Assembly (NCBI GenBank): GCA_051867815.1
Contig: JBJDZD010000157.1
Coordinates: 1 to 23,364, forward strand
From: CAG-390 sp051867815
GTDB taxonomy: Bacteria; Bacillota; Clostridia; Oscillospirales; CAG-272
Direction of reading: 5' to 3'
Length of the DNA stretch: 23,364 nt
Part shown: positions 1-8,030 of the stretch, one piece after another
Layout of the letters: the number at the start of each line of letters is the position of its first letter
Numbering within the stretch: the stretch's first letter is position 1
Notes under the pieces: generated by a model
Told to the model about the DNA's origin: nothing
Database searches by the model: none
What the model saw: only the letters and a program-made list of their open reading frames with translations
Translations under genes and position numbers: made by a program

Positions 1-807
1 AAGATAAACAAAAAAGAATTTAAGATAAAATCGAACGCTCTTGCGAGAGACGCAAAACAGATATTGACGCAAAAAGGCTCACGCGCGGCGATGATTGCTG
101 CGTTCGTATTTATCGCAGCAGCCTTTGGAACGGGATTGATAGCCGCGTATCTGACGGCCAACCTGCTTGTCTATTTTGGCGTTGAGCCGTCAGATCCCGG
201 TTTGCTTGCGATTATCGCTGCTTTCATATTTGCGCTTACACCGCCTGCGGTCGGAGGGATGCGCCATGTAGCCTCGGCGGTTTGCGACGGCAGGGAAGTG
301 TCGTTATCGGAAATATTCATTGCTTTTTCAAGCTTTGAGCGCTTGCTATCGTCGTATCTGTGCGCGCTTTTGACTTGCTTGCGCTGGGGAGTGATCGTTG
401 CTTTGATTTACTCGCCGGACATTATTGATGCGGCGTTTGGCTTAGAAGCCCCGAACGGCGAACCCTCACGGTTTATGTTTCCCGCTATTGTTCTCGCGTT
501 TGCTCTTGCCGTTTTGTGTATTATGCTCACGAGAAAACTTTCGCGCGTTTCGCATTTTGTGTGGAGCGGCAAGATGAGTTTTTTCCGTGCCTTAGGCGAA
601 TCGGTAAAGCGCAAGCATCTTTCTCGTTTGCTCACGGGCGACGACCTGCTCGGTGCACTCATATCGCTTGCCACCTGCTTTACATACTTTCTCTTCGCCG
701 CAGGCCCTCTGTATGCAGTGAAATATGAGCTTTACAGTCGACGCGAGCAAGAGTTGATTGATGAAATCAAAATCGTAAAATCACGAAAGGACGGTCAAAA
801 GAAATGA
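1..807 (+). CDS. Integral membrane protein, 5' end outside the window
   Basis: The reading frame is open from the first base of the window, so the true start lies upstream. A TTG at 64 is only an internal candidate and has no clear ribosome binding site. About 267 residues are visible. Counted from base 1, strongly hydrophobic stretches lie near residues 31-60, 69-88, 115-140, 158-178 and 216-243, which suggests five or six membrane segments. The N-terminal part and the C-terminal tail are rich in Lys and Arg, consistent with cytoplasmic ends. I do not recognise the family and assign no function. The TGA stop overlaps the metG start codon as ATGA, so the two genes are probably co-transcribed and translationally coupled. 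That it is a real membrane protein is well supported; its role is unknown. Confidence 0.75.
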   Translation, partial: KINKKEFKIKSNALARDAKQILTQKGSRAAMIAAFVFIAAAFGTGLIAAYLTANLLVYFGVEPSDPGLLAIIAAFIFALTPPAVGGMRHVASAVCDGREVSLSEIFIAFSSFERLLSSYLCALLTCLRWGVIVALIYSPDIIDAAFGLEAPNGEPSRFMFPAIVLAFALAVLCIMLTRKLSRVSHFVWSGKMSFFRALGESVKRKHLSRLLTGDDLLGALISLATCFTYFLFAAGPLYAVKYELYSRREQELIDEIKIVKSRKDGQKK

Positions 808-2756
808 CTAAACCTAAGTATTATATAACAACAGCTATCGCATACGCTTCGGCGAAGCCTCATATCGGCAATACCTACGAAGCTATCGCGACCGATGCCA
901 TTGCACGTTACAAACGCGCAAAGGGCTACGATGTATTCTTCTGCACGGGCACCGATGAGCACGGCCAGAAGATAGAGAACCATGCCGCCGCGGCGGGCAT
1001 CGAGCCGCAGGCGTACGTAGATAATATCGCCGGCATCATCAAGGGGATCTGGGACAAGATGAATATCAGCTACGACTACTTTATCCGCACCACCGACGAT
1101 TACCACGTAAAGACGATTCAAAAGATTTTCGAACGCTTCCTCCGTCAGGGCGATATCTACAAAGGCTACTATGAGGGCTGGTACTGCACCCCCTGCGAGT
1201 CCTTCTTCACCGATACACAGGTCACGGACGGTAAATGTCCCGATTGCGGCGCACCCGTGAAACAGGCAAGGGAAGAGGCGTACTTCTTCAATATGCAGAA
1301 ATACGCCCCCCGTCTTATTGAATATATAGAAACCCACCCCGGCTTCCTTGAGCCGGAAGCCAGAAGAAAGGAAATGCTCAATAATTTCCTTTATGCCGGC
1401 CTGCAGGATCTCTGCGTTTCCCGTACATCCTTCACGTGGGGAATTCAGGTGCCCTCCGACCCCAAGCACGTCGTATACGTATGGCTTGATGCGCTTGTTA
1501 ACTATATCACTGCCATCGGCTACGACCCCGATAAGTCATACGAGGAGCAGAGTGATCGTTTCCGCTCGCTTTGGCCTGCGGCATGCCACATGATAGGTAA
1601 GGACATCGTCAGATTCCATTCCATCTATTGGCCCATCTTCCTCATGGCTCTCGGTCTTCCTCTCCCCGAGAAGATTTTCGGCCATCCGTGGTTCAATTTC
1701 GGCGCGGATAAGATGTCCAAGTCCAAGGGTAACGTCATCTACGCCGATAAGCTGGCAGAATACGTAGGCGTTGACGGCGTTCGCTACTACTGCCTTGCGG
1801 AAATGCCCTTTGCGTCCGACGGCTCCATCACGTGGGAGAGCGTTCTTGCTCGCTTCAATACCGACCTTGTAAATACCTTGGGCAACCTTGTCAAGAGAAC
1901 TCTTGACATGGAGAAGAAGTATTTCGATAAGAAGATCGAAGCGCCGACCGCCCCCGATGCAGTTGACGACGACTTCAAGACCGTTTGCTCGGATGCCGTC
2001 AAGTCGTATTACGCGGCAATGGACGACTATCACATTGCCGACGCCATTGATTCCGTTCTTGCGCTCTTGCGCCGCGCAAATAAGTATATCGACGAGACCC
2101 AGCCCTGGGTGCTCGCAAAGAGCGAGGGCGACCGTGCTCGCCTTGCGACGGTTCTTTATAACCTCCTTGAAGCAATTCGTTGGGGCGCTGTAATGCTCGC
2201 TCCCATGATTCCCGATACCGCAAAGACGATAATTGAACAGCTTGGTACCGATAAGACCGATTTTGAGAGCATCGGCGGCGAATTTAACGGCATGTCTGTC
2301 GGCGCATGCGTAAACGATTCATCCGTCCTTTTTGCGCGCATCGACGAAGCCAAGACCCTTGAGGGCATCTATGCTGAGATCGAAGCCGCAAAGAAGGCGG
2401 CTGAGCCTAATAAGATTGAAAAGCCCGAGGGCTGTGCCGTCATCGGCTTTGAGGACTTCATGAAGGTCGAGCTTCGCACCGCGCAGATAGTCGAAGCCGA
2501 GCCTGTCCCGAAGGCAAAGAAGCTCCTTAAGCTCAAAGTCGACCTCGGCTACGAGACCCGTCAGGTCGTTTCGGGCATTGCAAAGTTCTACAAGCCAGAG
2601 CAGCTCATCGGCAAGAAGATCATCCTTGTTGCAAATCTTGCCCCCGCAAAGCTCTGCGGAGTTGAGTCCGAGGGTATGCTGCTTGCATCGGGCGAGGAAG
2701 AGATAAGGGTCGTATTCCTCGACCCTGCAACACCTCTCGGAGAGCGCGTTCGCTGA
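804..2756 (+). CDS. metG: Methionyl-tRNA synthetase
   Basis: Charges tRNA-Met with methionine in the cytoplasm, using ATP. The 650-residue protein has the class I signature HIGN at residues 20-23 and KMSKS at 303-307. A zinc knuckle of the CxxC...CxxC type uses Cys128, Cys131, Cys145 and Cys148. The anticodon-binding helical region follows, and the last 100 or so residues (about 552-650) form a Trbp111-like OB-fold tRNA-binding domain, recognisable by the motif VELRTAQIVEAE. This domain order is normal for Firmicutes MetG and the length is as expected. The ATG overlaps the stop of the upstream membrane protein (ATGA), and its own stop overlaps the tatD start by one base (TGATG). A T-box leader would be expected upstream of the operon, but the operon's 5' end is outside the window. 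Confidence 0.97.
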   Translation: MTKPKYYITTAIAYASAKPHIGNTYEAIATDAIARYKRAKGYDVFFCTGTDEHGQKIENHAAAAGIEPQAYVDNIAGIIKGIWDKMNISYDYFIRTTDDYHVKTIQKIFERFLRQGDIYKGYYEGWYCTPCESFFTDTQVTDGKCPDCGAPVKQAREEAYFFNMQKYAPRLIEYIETHPGFLEPEARRKEMLNNFLYAGLQDLCVSRTSFTWGIQVPSDPKHVVYVWLDALVNYITAIGYDPDKSYEEQSDRFRSLWPAACHMIGKDIVRFHSIYWPIFLMALGLPLPEKIFGHPWFNFGADKMSKSKGNVIYADKLAEYVGVDGVRYYCLAEMPFASDGSITWESVLARFNTDLVNTLGNLVKRTLDMEKKYFDKKIEAPTAPDAVDDDFKTVCSDAVKSYYAAMDDYHIADAIDSVLALLRRANKYIDETQPWVLAKSEGDRARLATVLYNLLEAIRWGAVMLAPMIPDTAKTIIEQLGTDKTDFESIGGEFNGMSVGACVNDSSVLFARIDEAKTLEGIYAEIEAAKKAAEPNKIEKPEGCAVIGFEDFMKVELRTAQIVEAEPVPKAKKLLKLKVDLGYETRQVVSGIAKFYKPEQLIGKKIILVANLAPAKLCGVESEGMLLASGEEEIRVVFLDPATPLGERVR

Positions 2757-3550
2757 TGAGGGGCATATTCGATACACACGCCCACTATTGCGATAAAAGA
2801 TTTGATAACGAATTCGAGGGCGGCGCTTCGGCGCTGCTCTCTGCCGTTTTTGCGAGTGGAGTTGACGGAATAATCAACGTGGGCACCAGCTCCGTAAGTA
2901 ATCTTGAAGCTATCGAGCTTGCCTCGCGTTTTCCCGGAATGTACGCCGCCGTCGGTATCCATCCATCGGATATCGAGCTTGAGGAATCGCTTGAGATCGC
3001 ACTTGCAAACCTGCGCGCGCTCCTTGACGAAAAGAAAAAGCATAAGATAGTTGCCGTAGGCGAGATAGGCTTGGACTATTATTGGCGTCAGGACAATAAG
3101 GCTGAGCAGAAGACCTTTTTTGACGCACAAATGAAGCTCGCGGTTGAGTACGGCATGCCCGTCTCCATACACGACCGCGACGCGCACGGCGACACGTTAG
3201 AAATGATTCTCGCGCACCCGGACGTCATCGGCGTGCTTCACAGCTTCTCCGGAAGCCCCGAAATGGCAAGGGAGCTGATAAAGCGCGGCTGGTATATCTC
3301 GTTCTCCGGTGTCGTTACTTTTAAGAATGCGCGAAATGTCAAGGCGTCGGCGGCATCCGTGCCCCTCGACCGTATCCTCCTTGAAACGGATGCGCCCTAT
3401 CTCGCTCCCGAGCCGTATCGCGGTAAGCTCAACCGCTCCGACTATATTGCCTCGTCCGTCCGCACTCTCGCAGAGCTGCACGGCGTGTCAGAGGAGCAAA
3501 TAAGGGAACAAACGTACAAAAATGCGGTCAAATTGTTCGGAATACAATAA
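2756..3550 (+). CDS. tatD: TatD family metal-dependent hydrolase (DNase)
   Basis: TatD proteins are TIM-barrel metallo-hydrolases with 3'-5' exonuclease activity, linked to DNA repair and turnover. The 264-residue product is full length. The visible metal ligands match the family: HxH at His8 and His10, Glu103 in GEIGLDYY, His139 in the SIHDRDAH block, His162 in LHSFSG, and Asp212 in LLETDAPYL. The ATG starts one base inside the metG stop (TGATG), so translation is probably coupled to metG. The metG-tatD pairing is a common arrangement in Firmicutes. No intrinsic terminator is visible after the stop; the next 50 bases are A-rich and lead into the promoter of the EF-G-like gene. The family call is firm; the exact substrate is inferred from the family. 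Confidence 0.95.
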   Translation: MRGIFDTHAHYCDKRFDNEFEGGASALLSAVFASGVDGIINVGTSSVSNLEAIELASRFPGMYAAVGIHPSDIELEESLEIALANLRALLDEKKKHKIVAVGEIGLDYYWRQDNKAEQKTFFDAQMKLAVEYGMPVSIHDRDAHGDTLEMILAHPDVIGVLHSFSGSPEMARELIKRGWYISFSGVVTFKNARNVKASAASVPLDRILLETDAPYLAPEPYRGKLNRSDYIASSVRTLAELHGVSEEQIREQTYKNAVKLFGIQ

Positions 3551-3598
3551 AAAAATAAAAATATTTCAAATAAATCGTCAAAAATGACGAAAAAACTC

Positions 3599-3627
3599 TT
3601 GCATTCGCTTCCGTTTTGTTGTATAAT
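3599..3627 (+). promoter_or_regulatory. Promoter of the EF-G-like gene
   Basis: A -35 box TTGCAT (3599-3604) and a perfect -10 box TATAAT (3622-3627) are separated by 17 bases. Transcription would start near 3634, giving a leader of about 88 bases. A short inverted repeat, CGTCA-AAAA-TGACG (3576-3589), lies just upstream of the -35 box and could be an operator, though its arms are only 5 bp. Confidence 0.75.
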
Positions 3628-3683
3628 AGACATGTTAGCGTGCTTAGCACACCATAAATCTGTTAATTTTATAAAAACATAAA

Positions 3684-3706
3684 TGTCCCGACGAACGGAC
3701 GGGACA
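3684..3706 (+). promoter_or_regulatory. Leader hairpin abutting the ribosome binding site
   Basis: The arms TGTCCCG (3684-3690) and CGGGACA (3700-3706) pair perfectly over 7 bp around a 9-base loop. The ribosome binding site AAGGAAGGAA (3706-3715) follows at once. A second small inverted repeat, GTGCT-T-AGCAC (3640-3650), lies near the predicted transcript start. The pairing is seen directly; any role in translation control or mRNA stability is inference. Confidence 0.45.
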
Positions 3707-3721
3707 AGGAAGGAACCCCAC

Positions 3722-5779
3722 ATGGCAACAATCGACACCAAATCCCTGAGAAACGTAGCCCTGCTCGGACACGGCGGCTGCGGTAAGACCTCCATAGCCG
3801 AGGCTATGCTTTATCTCTCCAACGGCACCGACCGTCTCGGAAAGACCGCCGACGGCAACACGGTATGCGACTATGACCCCGAAGAGGTTAAGAGAGGCTT
3901 TTCGATTTCCACCTCTCTTGCTCCTATTTCGTGGAAGAATATGAAGATCAATATACTCGACACTCCCGGCTATCTCGACTTCGTAGGTGAAGTAAAGCAG
4001 GCGGTTCGCGTTGCGGACAGCGCGCTTATTTGCGTTGACGGCAAGGCCGGCGTTGAAGTCGGCACCGAGCTTGCATGGGACTATGCAACCGCTGCCGGTC
4101 TGCCCAAGGCATTCTTCATCAATAAGTGCGAGGACCGTGACGCTCACTTTGACGATGTTTTCAAGCAGCTTCACGATACCTTCGGCAACACCCTCTGCCC
4201 CGTATTCGTTCCCGTTACGAGCGGTGATAAGGTCACCATGATCGACCTCGTTGAGATGAAGGCGTTTGCATATGATGCAAAGGGCAAGAGAAGCGAGATC
4301 CCCATGACCGCAGAGCTTGAGAGCATTGCAGGTCAGTACAAAGAGACTTTCAACGAGGCAGTCGCAGGTACCTCCGACGAGCTGATGATGAAGTATTTCG
4401 ACGGCGAAGAGATCACCAAGGACGAGGCTGCAATGGCACTCCACCAGGGTATCTTCGAGGGCACGATCACTCCCGTTTACTGCGGCTCTGCAGTTAATAT
4501 GTGGGGTATCATCGCAATTCTCGACGCTATCGTTGAGTCCTTCCCCAGACACACCGCCAAGAGGGTGGAAAAGTCCGTTGAAGGCTCCGATATAGAGATT
4601 GATCCCGAAGGCGACACAAGCATATTCGTATTCAAGACCGTTGCCGACCCCTTCGTAGGTAAGATGTCCTTCTTCAAGGTCATGAACGGTACTGTCAAGA
4701 AGGACATGACGCTCAAGAACCTCACCAACGGCACCGCCGAGAAGATGGCGCATATTTACACCGTCAAGGGCAAGACCCAGACCGAGGTCGATGAGTTGGC
4801 ATGCGGCGATATCGGTATGACCGCAAAGCTTACCGATACCAATACCAACGATACTCTCACAGCGTCCTCCGACGTTGCATACGCAAAGATCACGTATCCC
4901 ACTCCCTATATGAGCCAGGCAATGGTTCCGGCAACCGCCAAGGACGAGAGCAAGATCTCTCAGAGCATGGCTCGCATGCTTGAGGAAGACCTCACTCTCA
5001 CCTACGTTACCGACCCCGAGACCAAGCAGATGGTTCTCTCCGGTATCGGTGACATGCACCTTGCAGTCCTTTCCGCAAAGCTCAAGGCTCGCTACGGCGT
5101 ATCCATCAACCTTGAAGCGCCCAAGATACCCTATCACGAGAAGATTACAAAGACTGTTGACATCCATGCCCGTCATAAGAAACAGAACGGCGGTTCCGGC
5201 CAGTTCGGTGACGTTTGGATCAAGTTCGGTCCCGGCGAAGAGCCAGGCCTCACCTTTACCGTTTCCGTTGTCGGCGGCGTAGTCCCCAAGAACTTCAACC
5301 CTGCAGTAGAAAAGGGTATCAAGGATGCAATGGTCAAGGGCGTTGCAGGTTATCCCATGACCTACCTCGCAGCAGACCTTCACGACGGCTCTTATCACCC
5401 TGTTGACTCCGATGAAATGTCCTTCAAGACCGCCGCATCCATGGCGTATAAGATGTGTCTTGAGCAGGCGGCTCCCGTTCTCCTTGAGCCGGTCGGCGAC
5501 CTTGATATCACCGTTCCCGAGGACCTCGTCGGTGACGTAATGGGCGATCTTAACAAGCGCCGCGGAAGCATCATGGGTATGGATCCTGCCGCAAAGAAGG
5601 GCTATACCGTAGTTCACGCAACGGCTCCCAAGTCCGAGCTTGTTGATTACCCCATCGCTCTCCGTGCAATGTCACAGGGTCGCGGCTCCTTCGAGTTCAA
5701 GGTAACCGATTATGCAACCGTTCCCGGCAACATCGCATCCAAGATCGTTGAGGAATATAAGAAGTCTCAGGCTAACTAA
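3722..5779 (+). CDS. fusA: Elongation factor G-like translational GTPase (EF-G2/FusA2 type)
   Basis: EF-G family GTPase of the ribosome. The ATG at 3722 is chosen over an in-frame ATG at 3683 because AAGGAAGGAA lies 6 bases before it and 3683 falls on the arm of a leader hairpin. The 685 residues comprise a G domain (about 1-275) and the EF-G domains II to V. The P-loop reads GHGGCGKT and the G3 motif DTPGY rather than the usual GHIDAGKT and DTPGH, which places it with the second EF-G type found in many Clostridia rather than the classical str-operon fusA. The G4 motif reads NKCE (residues 134-137) where NKMD is usual; this is unusual and raises the question of nucleotide preference. It has its own promoter and structured leader. 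Whether it translocates, recycles ribosomes or serves another role cannot be read from sequence. Confidence 0.9.
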   Translation: MATIDTKSLRNVALLGHGGCGKTSIAEAMLYLSNGTDRLGKTADGNTVCDYDPEEVKRGFSISTSLAPISWKNMKINILDTPGYLDFVGEVKQAVRVADSALICVDGKAGVEVGTELAWDYATAAGLPKAFFINKCEDRDAHFDDVFKQLHDTFGNTLCPVFVPVTSGDKVTMIDLVEMKAFAYDAKGKRSEIPMTAELESIAGQYKETFNEAVAGTSDELMMKYFDGEEITKDEAAMALHQGIFEGTITPVYCGSAVNMWGIIAILDAIVESFPRHTAKRVEKSVEGSDIEIDPEGDTSIFVFKTVADPFVGKMSFFKVMNGTVKKDMTLKNLTNGTAEKMAHIYTVKGKTQTEVDELACGDIGMTAKLTDTNTNDTLTASSDVAYAKITYPTPYMSQAMVPATAKDESKISQSMARMLEEDLTLTYVTDPETKQMVLSGIGDMHLAVLSAKLKARYGVSINLEAPKIPYHEKITKTVDIHARHKKQNGGSGQFGDVWIKFGPGEEPGLTFTVSVVGGVVPKNFNPAVEKGIKDAMVKGVAGYPMTYLAADLHDGSYHPVDSDEMSFKTAASMAYKMCLEQAAPVLLEPVGDLDITVPEDLVGDVMGDLNKRRGSIMGMDPAAKKGYTVVHATAPKSELVDYPIALRAMSQGRGSFEFKVTDYATVPGNIASKIVEEYKKSQAN

Positions 5780-5790
5780 TTAATAAAGAT

Positions 5791-5820
5791 CATCAGGGCT
5801 GAAATCATTCAGCCCTGATG
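5791..5820 (+). terminator. Strong hairpin after the EF-G-like gene, poor T tract
   Basis: A perfect 13-bp inverted repeat, CATCAGGGCTGAA / TTCAGCCCTGATG, encloses a 4-base loop (ATCA). The bases after it, TGTTTG, are a weak U tract, so it may terminate only partly or protect the mRNA 3' end. The next gene begins 15 bases later with no obvious promoter of its own, which fits partial read-through. Confidence 0.6.
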
Positions 5821-5834
5821 TGTTTGAGGTAAAA

Positions 5835-6314
5835 ATGAAATTTGTCGCATTTACCAAGCTCGGAATCATACGTATTTTGGCTTCGTCGCTCATGCTCTCG
5901 GTATATGTATCGGTGATATTGATAAACTTTGCCTCCGACGAGCTTACAACCGGTGCCTTTTTCGCCACGCTCGTTTTTATTGTGGCTTTGACGGCTTTTT
6001 TGCTTTTTGCAAGAATAAAAAACCATCCCCCACTGCATCTCGCGGTTAGGGGATGGCTTGCGGCATCTGCCGTTATGTGTGTAATTACCTTCTTCGTTGC
6101 CATTTCCGGTGCGGAGATATCCGGCGTTATCGGCGGATTTCTCGGCTTTGTGACGATGCTGTTCGTTTCGCCCTTCTTCGGCTTCGGCTATTTGCTTGGA
6201 AATGCCGCGGCAGTAAGCGTCGCAGGACTGCTTTCCTGCATTTCGATATACCTTTTGCCATTTGCGATCGAGCGAATCATCGAGCGCCAAAAGCTGATGA
6301 AAAAATACCGTTGA
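5835..6314 (+). CDS. Small multi-spanning membrane protein of unknown function
   Basis: The product has 159 residues with four hydrophobic spans, near residues 10-31, 38-58, 69-92 and 97-145, the last probably two spans. It ends in a basic tail (RIIERQKLMKKYR) that is likely cytoplasmic. I chose the ATG at 5835 because GAGG (5825-5828) lies at good spacing. An in-frame GTG at 5820 is embedded in the preceding hairpin and has no binding site. It follows the EF-G-like gene after a hairpin with no promoter visible between them, so it probably depends on read-through. I do not recognise the family. Its stop codon abuts the stop of convergent truB. Confidence 0.7.
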   Translation: MKFVAFTKLGIIRILASSLMLSVYVSVILINFASDELTTGAFFATLVFIVALTAFLLFARIKNHPPLHLAVRGWLAASAVMCVITFFVAISGAEISGVIGGFLGFVTMLFVSPFFGFGYLLGNAAAVSVAGLLSCISIYLLPFAIERIIERQKLMKKYR

Positions 6315-7235
6315 TCAAAGCACGAAGAGCTTTGTCGACTTGACGGCAAGGCCGCCGTCGTATCGGCGAACCTCGCCAAGCGCGAAGAATTCGCCACTTG
6401 AATCGAGAACTCTCAGTCGGCATCCCTCGGCAAAGTCGGGAAGCCCGGCTTTCTTCAGATATATTTCGCAACCGGAGCGGAACAGCCTTTCGTAGAAGGG
6501 GGGAAGCTTTGCCGCTTCAAGGTCGGAAAATAATTCCTCAACCGGGTGCAAAAGCGTAAGTCTTTGCTCCGGAGCAAGCCTCTCAACTTCATCAAGCGTG
6601 ACGGCATCCATAATGTCAAAACCGCATGCAGAGCTTCTCTCAAGGCTCGCCATGGCACCGCCGCAACCAAGCATGGCACCGATATCCGCGCAAAGCGTGC
6701 GGATATACGTTCCCGAGGAGCATTCAACCGTGAGCCTGTAATCGTTGTTAGCAATATGCTCGGCGGAGATCGAATAAATCTCAACCTCGCGTGCTTCGCG
6801 TTCGACCGTTCCGCCCTCGCGAGCTATGTCGCAGAGCTTACGACCACCCACCTTCAGTGCGCTGTACATGGGCGGCACCTGCTTTATCTTGCCGAGAAAA
6901 CTTGCCGCGGCCCGGCACACGTCATCGGACGTGACTTCAACAGGACTTTCTTTGAGAATCGTACCCGTCGTGTCCTCGGTGTCAGTCACAATGCCGAGGC
7001 GGAGCGTTGCCTCGTATCTCTTTCTTTCGGTGAGCGAATACTCGCATGCCTTTGCGGCTCTGCCGATGAGAACCACCAGCACACCCGTCGCCATTGGGTC
7101 GAGCGTTCCCGTGTGGCCGACCTTTTTGGTCGAGTAGAGACGGCGCACCTTGCCGACGATATCGTGTGAGGTAGGCCCTTCGGGCTTATTTACGATCAAA
7201 ACGCCGCATGGCTCGCTTTTAATCAGCTCGGACAT
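6315..7235 (-). CDS. truB: tRNA pseudouridine(55) synthase TruB
   Basis: TruB isomerises U55 in the T loop of tRNAs to pseudouridine. The catalytic motif GHTGTLDPMATGVL is intact, with the nucleophilic Asp at residue 46 from this start. The N-terminal VLIVNKPEGPTSHD block is also typical. An upstream in-frame ATG at 7244 touches the AAAGG sequence directly, leaving no spacing, while the ATG at 7235 sits 9 bases after it, so I prefer 7235 (306 residues). The start lies inside the 3' end of trmB, making an overlapping trmB-truB operon of two tRNA-modifying enzymes. Its TGA abuts the TGA of the convergent membrane protein in a TGATCA palindrome, with no terminator between them. Confidence 0.95.
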   Translation of the reverse strand: MSELIKSEPCGVLIVNKPEGPTSHDIVGKVRRLYSTKKVGHTGTLDPMATGVLVVLIGRAAKACEYSLTERKRYEATLRLGIVTDTEDTTGTILKESPVEVTSDDVCRAAASFLGKIKQVPPMYSALKVGGRKLCDIAREGGTVEREAREVEIYSISAEHIANNDYRLTVECSSGTYIRTLCADIGAMLGCGGAMASLERSSACGFDIMDAVTLDEVERLAPEQRLTLLHPVEELFSDLEAAKLPPFYERLFRSGCEIYLKKAGLPDFAEGCRLRVLDSSGEFFALGEVRRYDGGLAVKSTKLFVL

Positions 7236-7899
7236 CGGTTTCATCCTTTACGGGAAATTTTACGTGGGCGGAGAAGATATTCTGCCCCATCTCGGTGAAT
7301 CTCTTTTCGTATTCGGTGACGATGTTGGCGTCCGCCTTTTCACTCGCATGGAGATCGCGAGAGTAGAAAAGTATTTCAAGGCCGTATTCCTTGAATTGCT
7401 CCACGGACCAATCAAACAGATCCTCGTTGTCCGTTTTGAAATGTAGCTCGCCGCCCGGAACGAGCAGACCTTCATATCTTGCAAGGAACGCCGGCGCGGT
7501 CAGCCTGCGCTTGTGTTCTTTCTTACGCGGCCACGGGTCGCAGAAGTTGACGTAAATCCGGCTGAATGTGTGAGGCGCAAACCAATCGGGCAAATACTCC
7601 GCGTTTCCGATGATGAATCGGAGATTATCGGGTCGCTCGCCGAGGCTCGCCTTTGCTTTTTCGAGCGCGAACATCGCAACGTCGGGCACTCGTTCGAGCG
7701 CAATGATACCGCAATCGGGCATCGCCATGCTAAGCCCGGAGGCAAAATCGCCCTTTCCGCAACCTATCTCAAGGAGCATCGGGCAATCCTTACCGAAAAT
7801 CTCACGCTCTTTTCCGAAGCAATCTATGGGATTTTTAAGCAAAAGTTCGGCGCATGCTTCAATTCTTTCCGCCGAATGCTTCTTTTTTCTCATTCGCAT
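7219..7899 (-). CDS. trmB: tRNA (guanine-N7-)-methyltransferase TrmB
   Basis: Methylates N7 of G46 in the variable loop of tRNAs, using S-adenosylmethionine. The 226-residue protein has the SAM-binding loop EIGCGKG (44-50), the family hallmark NFCDPWPRK (118-126, usually NFSDPWPK), FKTDN (154-158) and TEYEKRF (195-201). An AGAGAG sequence lies 8 bases before the ATG at 7899; a second ATG two codons on is possible. The 3' end overlaps the truB start by 17 bases. Its promoter at 7946-7974 faces the promoter of the next plus-strand operon. Confidence 0.96.
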   Translation of the reverse strand: MRMRKKKHSAERIEACAELLLKNPIDCFGKEREIFGKDCPMLLEIGCGKGDFASGLSMAMPDCGIIALERVPDVAMFALEKAKASLGERPDNLRFIIGNAEYLPDWFAPHTFSRIYVNFCDPWPRKKEHKRRLTAPAFLARYEGLLVPGGELHFKTDNEDLFDWSVEQFKEYGLEILFYSRDLHASEKADANIVTEYEKRFTEMGQNIFSAHVKFPVKDETDVRAD

Positions 7900-7900
7900 C

Positions 7901-7929
7901 TTGAAATCTCTCTGAAAATCTGTTATAAT
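7901..7929 (+). promoter_or_regulatory. Promoter of the HAAS/DUF4097 operon
   Basis: TTGAAA (7901-7906), a 17-base spacer, then TATAAT (7924-7929) preceded by TGT, which makes an extended -10 element. It is one of the best consensus promoters in the window. The start site would be near 7936, leaving a leader of about 95 bases before the ATG at 8031. Confidence 0.8.
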
Positions 7930-7945
7930 ATAATAAGCGTATACT

Positions 7946-7974
7946 ATTATAGCATATAATTTTGAATTTTTCTA
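7946..7974 (-). promoter_or_regulatory. Promoter of trmB-truB
   Basis: On the minus strand TAGAAA (7974-7969) and TATAAT (7951-7946) are spaced by 17 bases, with TGC before the -10 box (extended -10). Predicted initiation is near 7939. This promoter points toward the plus-strand promoter at 7901-7929, so the two face each other. Confidence 0.6.
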
Positions 7975-8030
7975 CTACCACGCACATTTTTTTGAAGCTA
8001 ACAGAAAAAAATTAATATCCGGAGAAAATT

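Noticed and set aside
795..1469. Antisense open frame over metG, and similar ones over tatD, the HtrA-like gene and ychF
   Set aside because: All are shadows of well-supported genes on the other strand, without ribosome binding sites or recognisable motifs.
3551..3598. A terminator after tatD
   Set aside because: The only stem is the 5-bp CGTCA/TGACG repeat, followed by A rather than T on the plus strand.
3644..5617. A 657-codon open frame on the minus strand opposite the EF-G-like gene
   Set aside because: It lies wholly antisense to a clear EF-G family gene and extends only a little into its leader. The translation is rich in Leu, Gly, Val and Cys without domain structure, as expected from the mirrored codon bias of the real gene.
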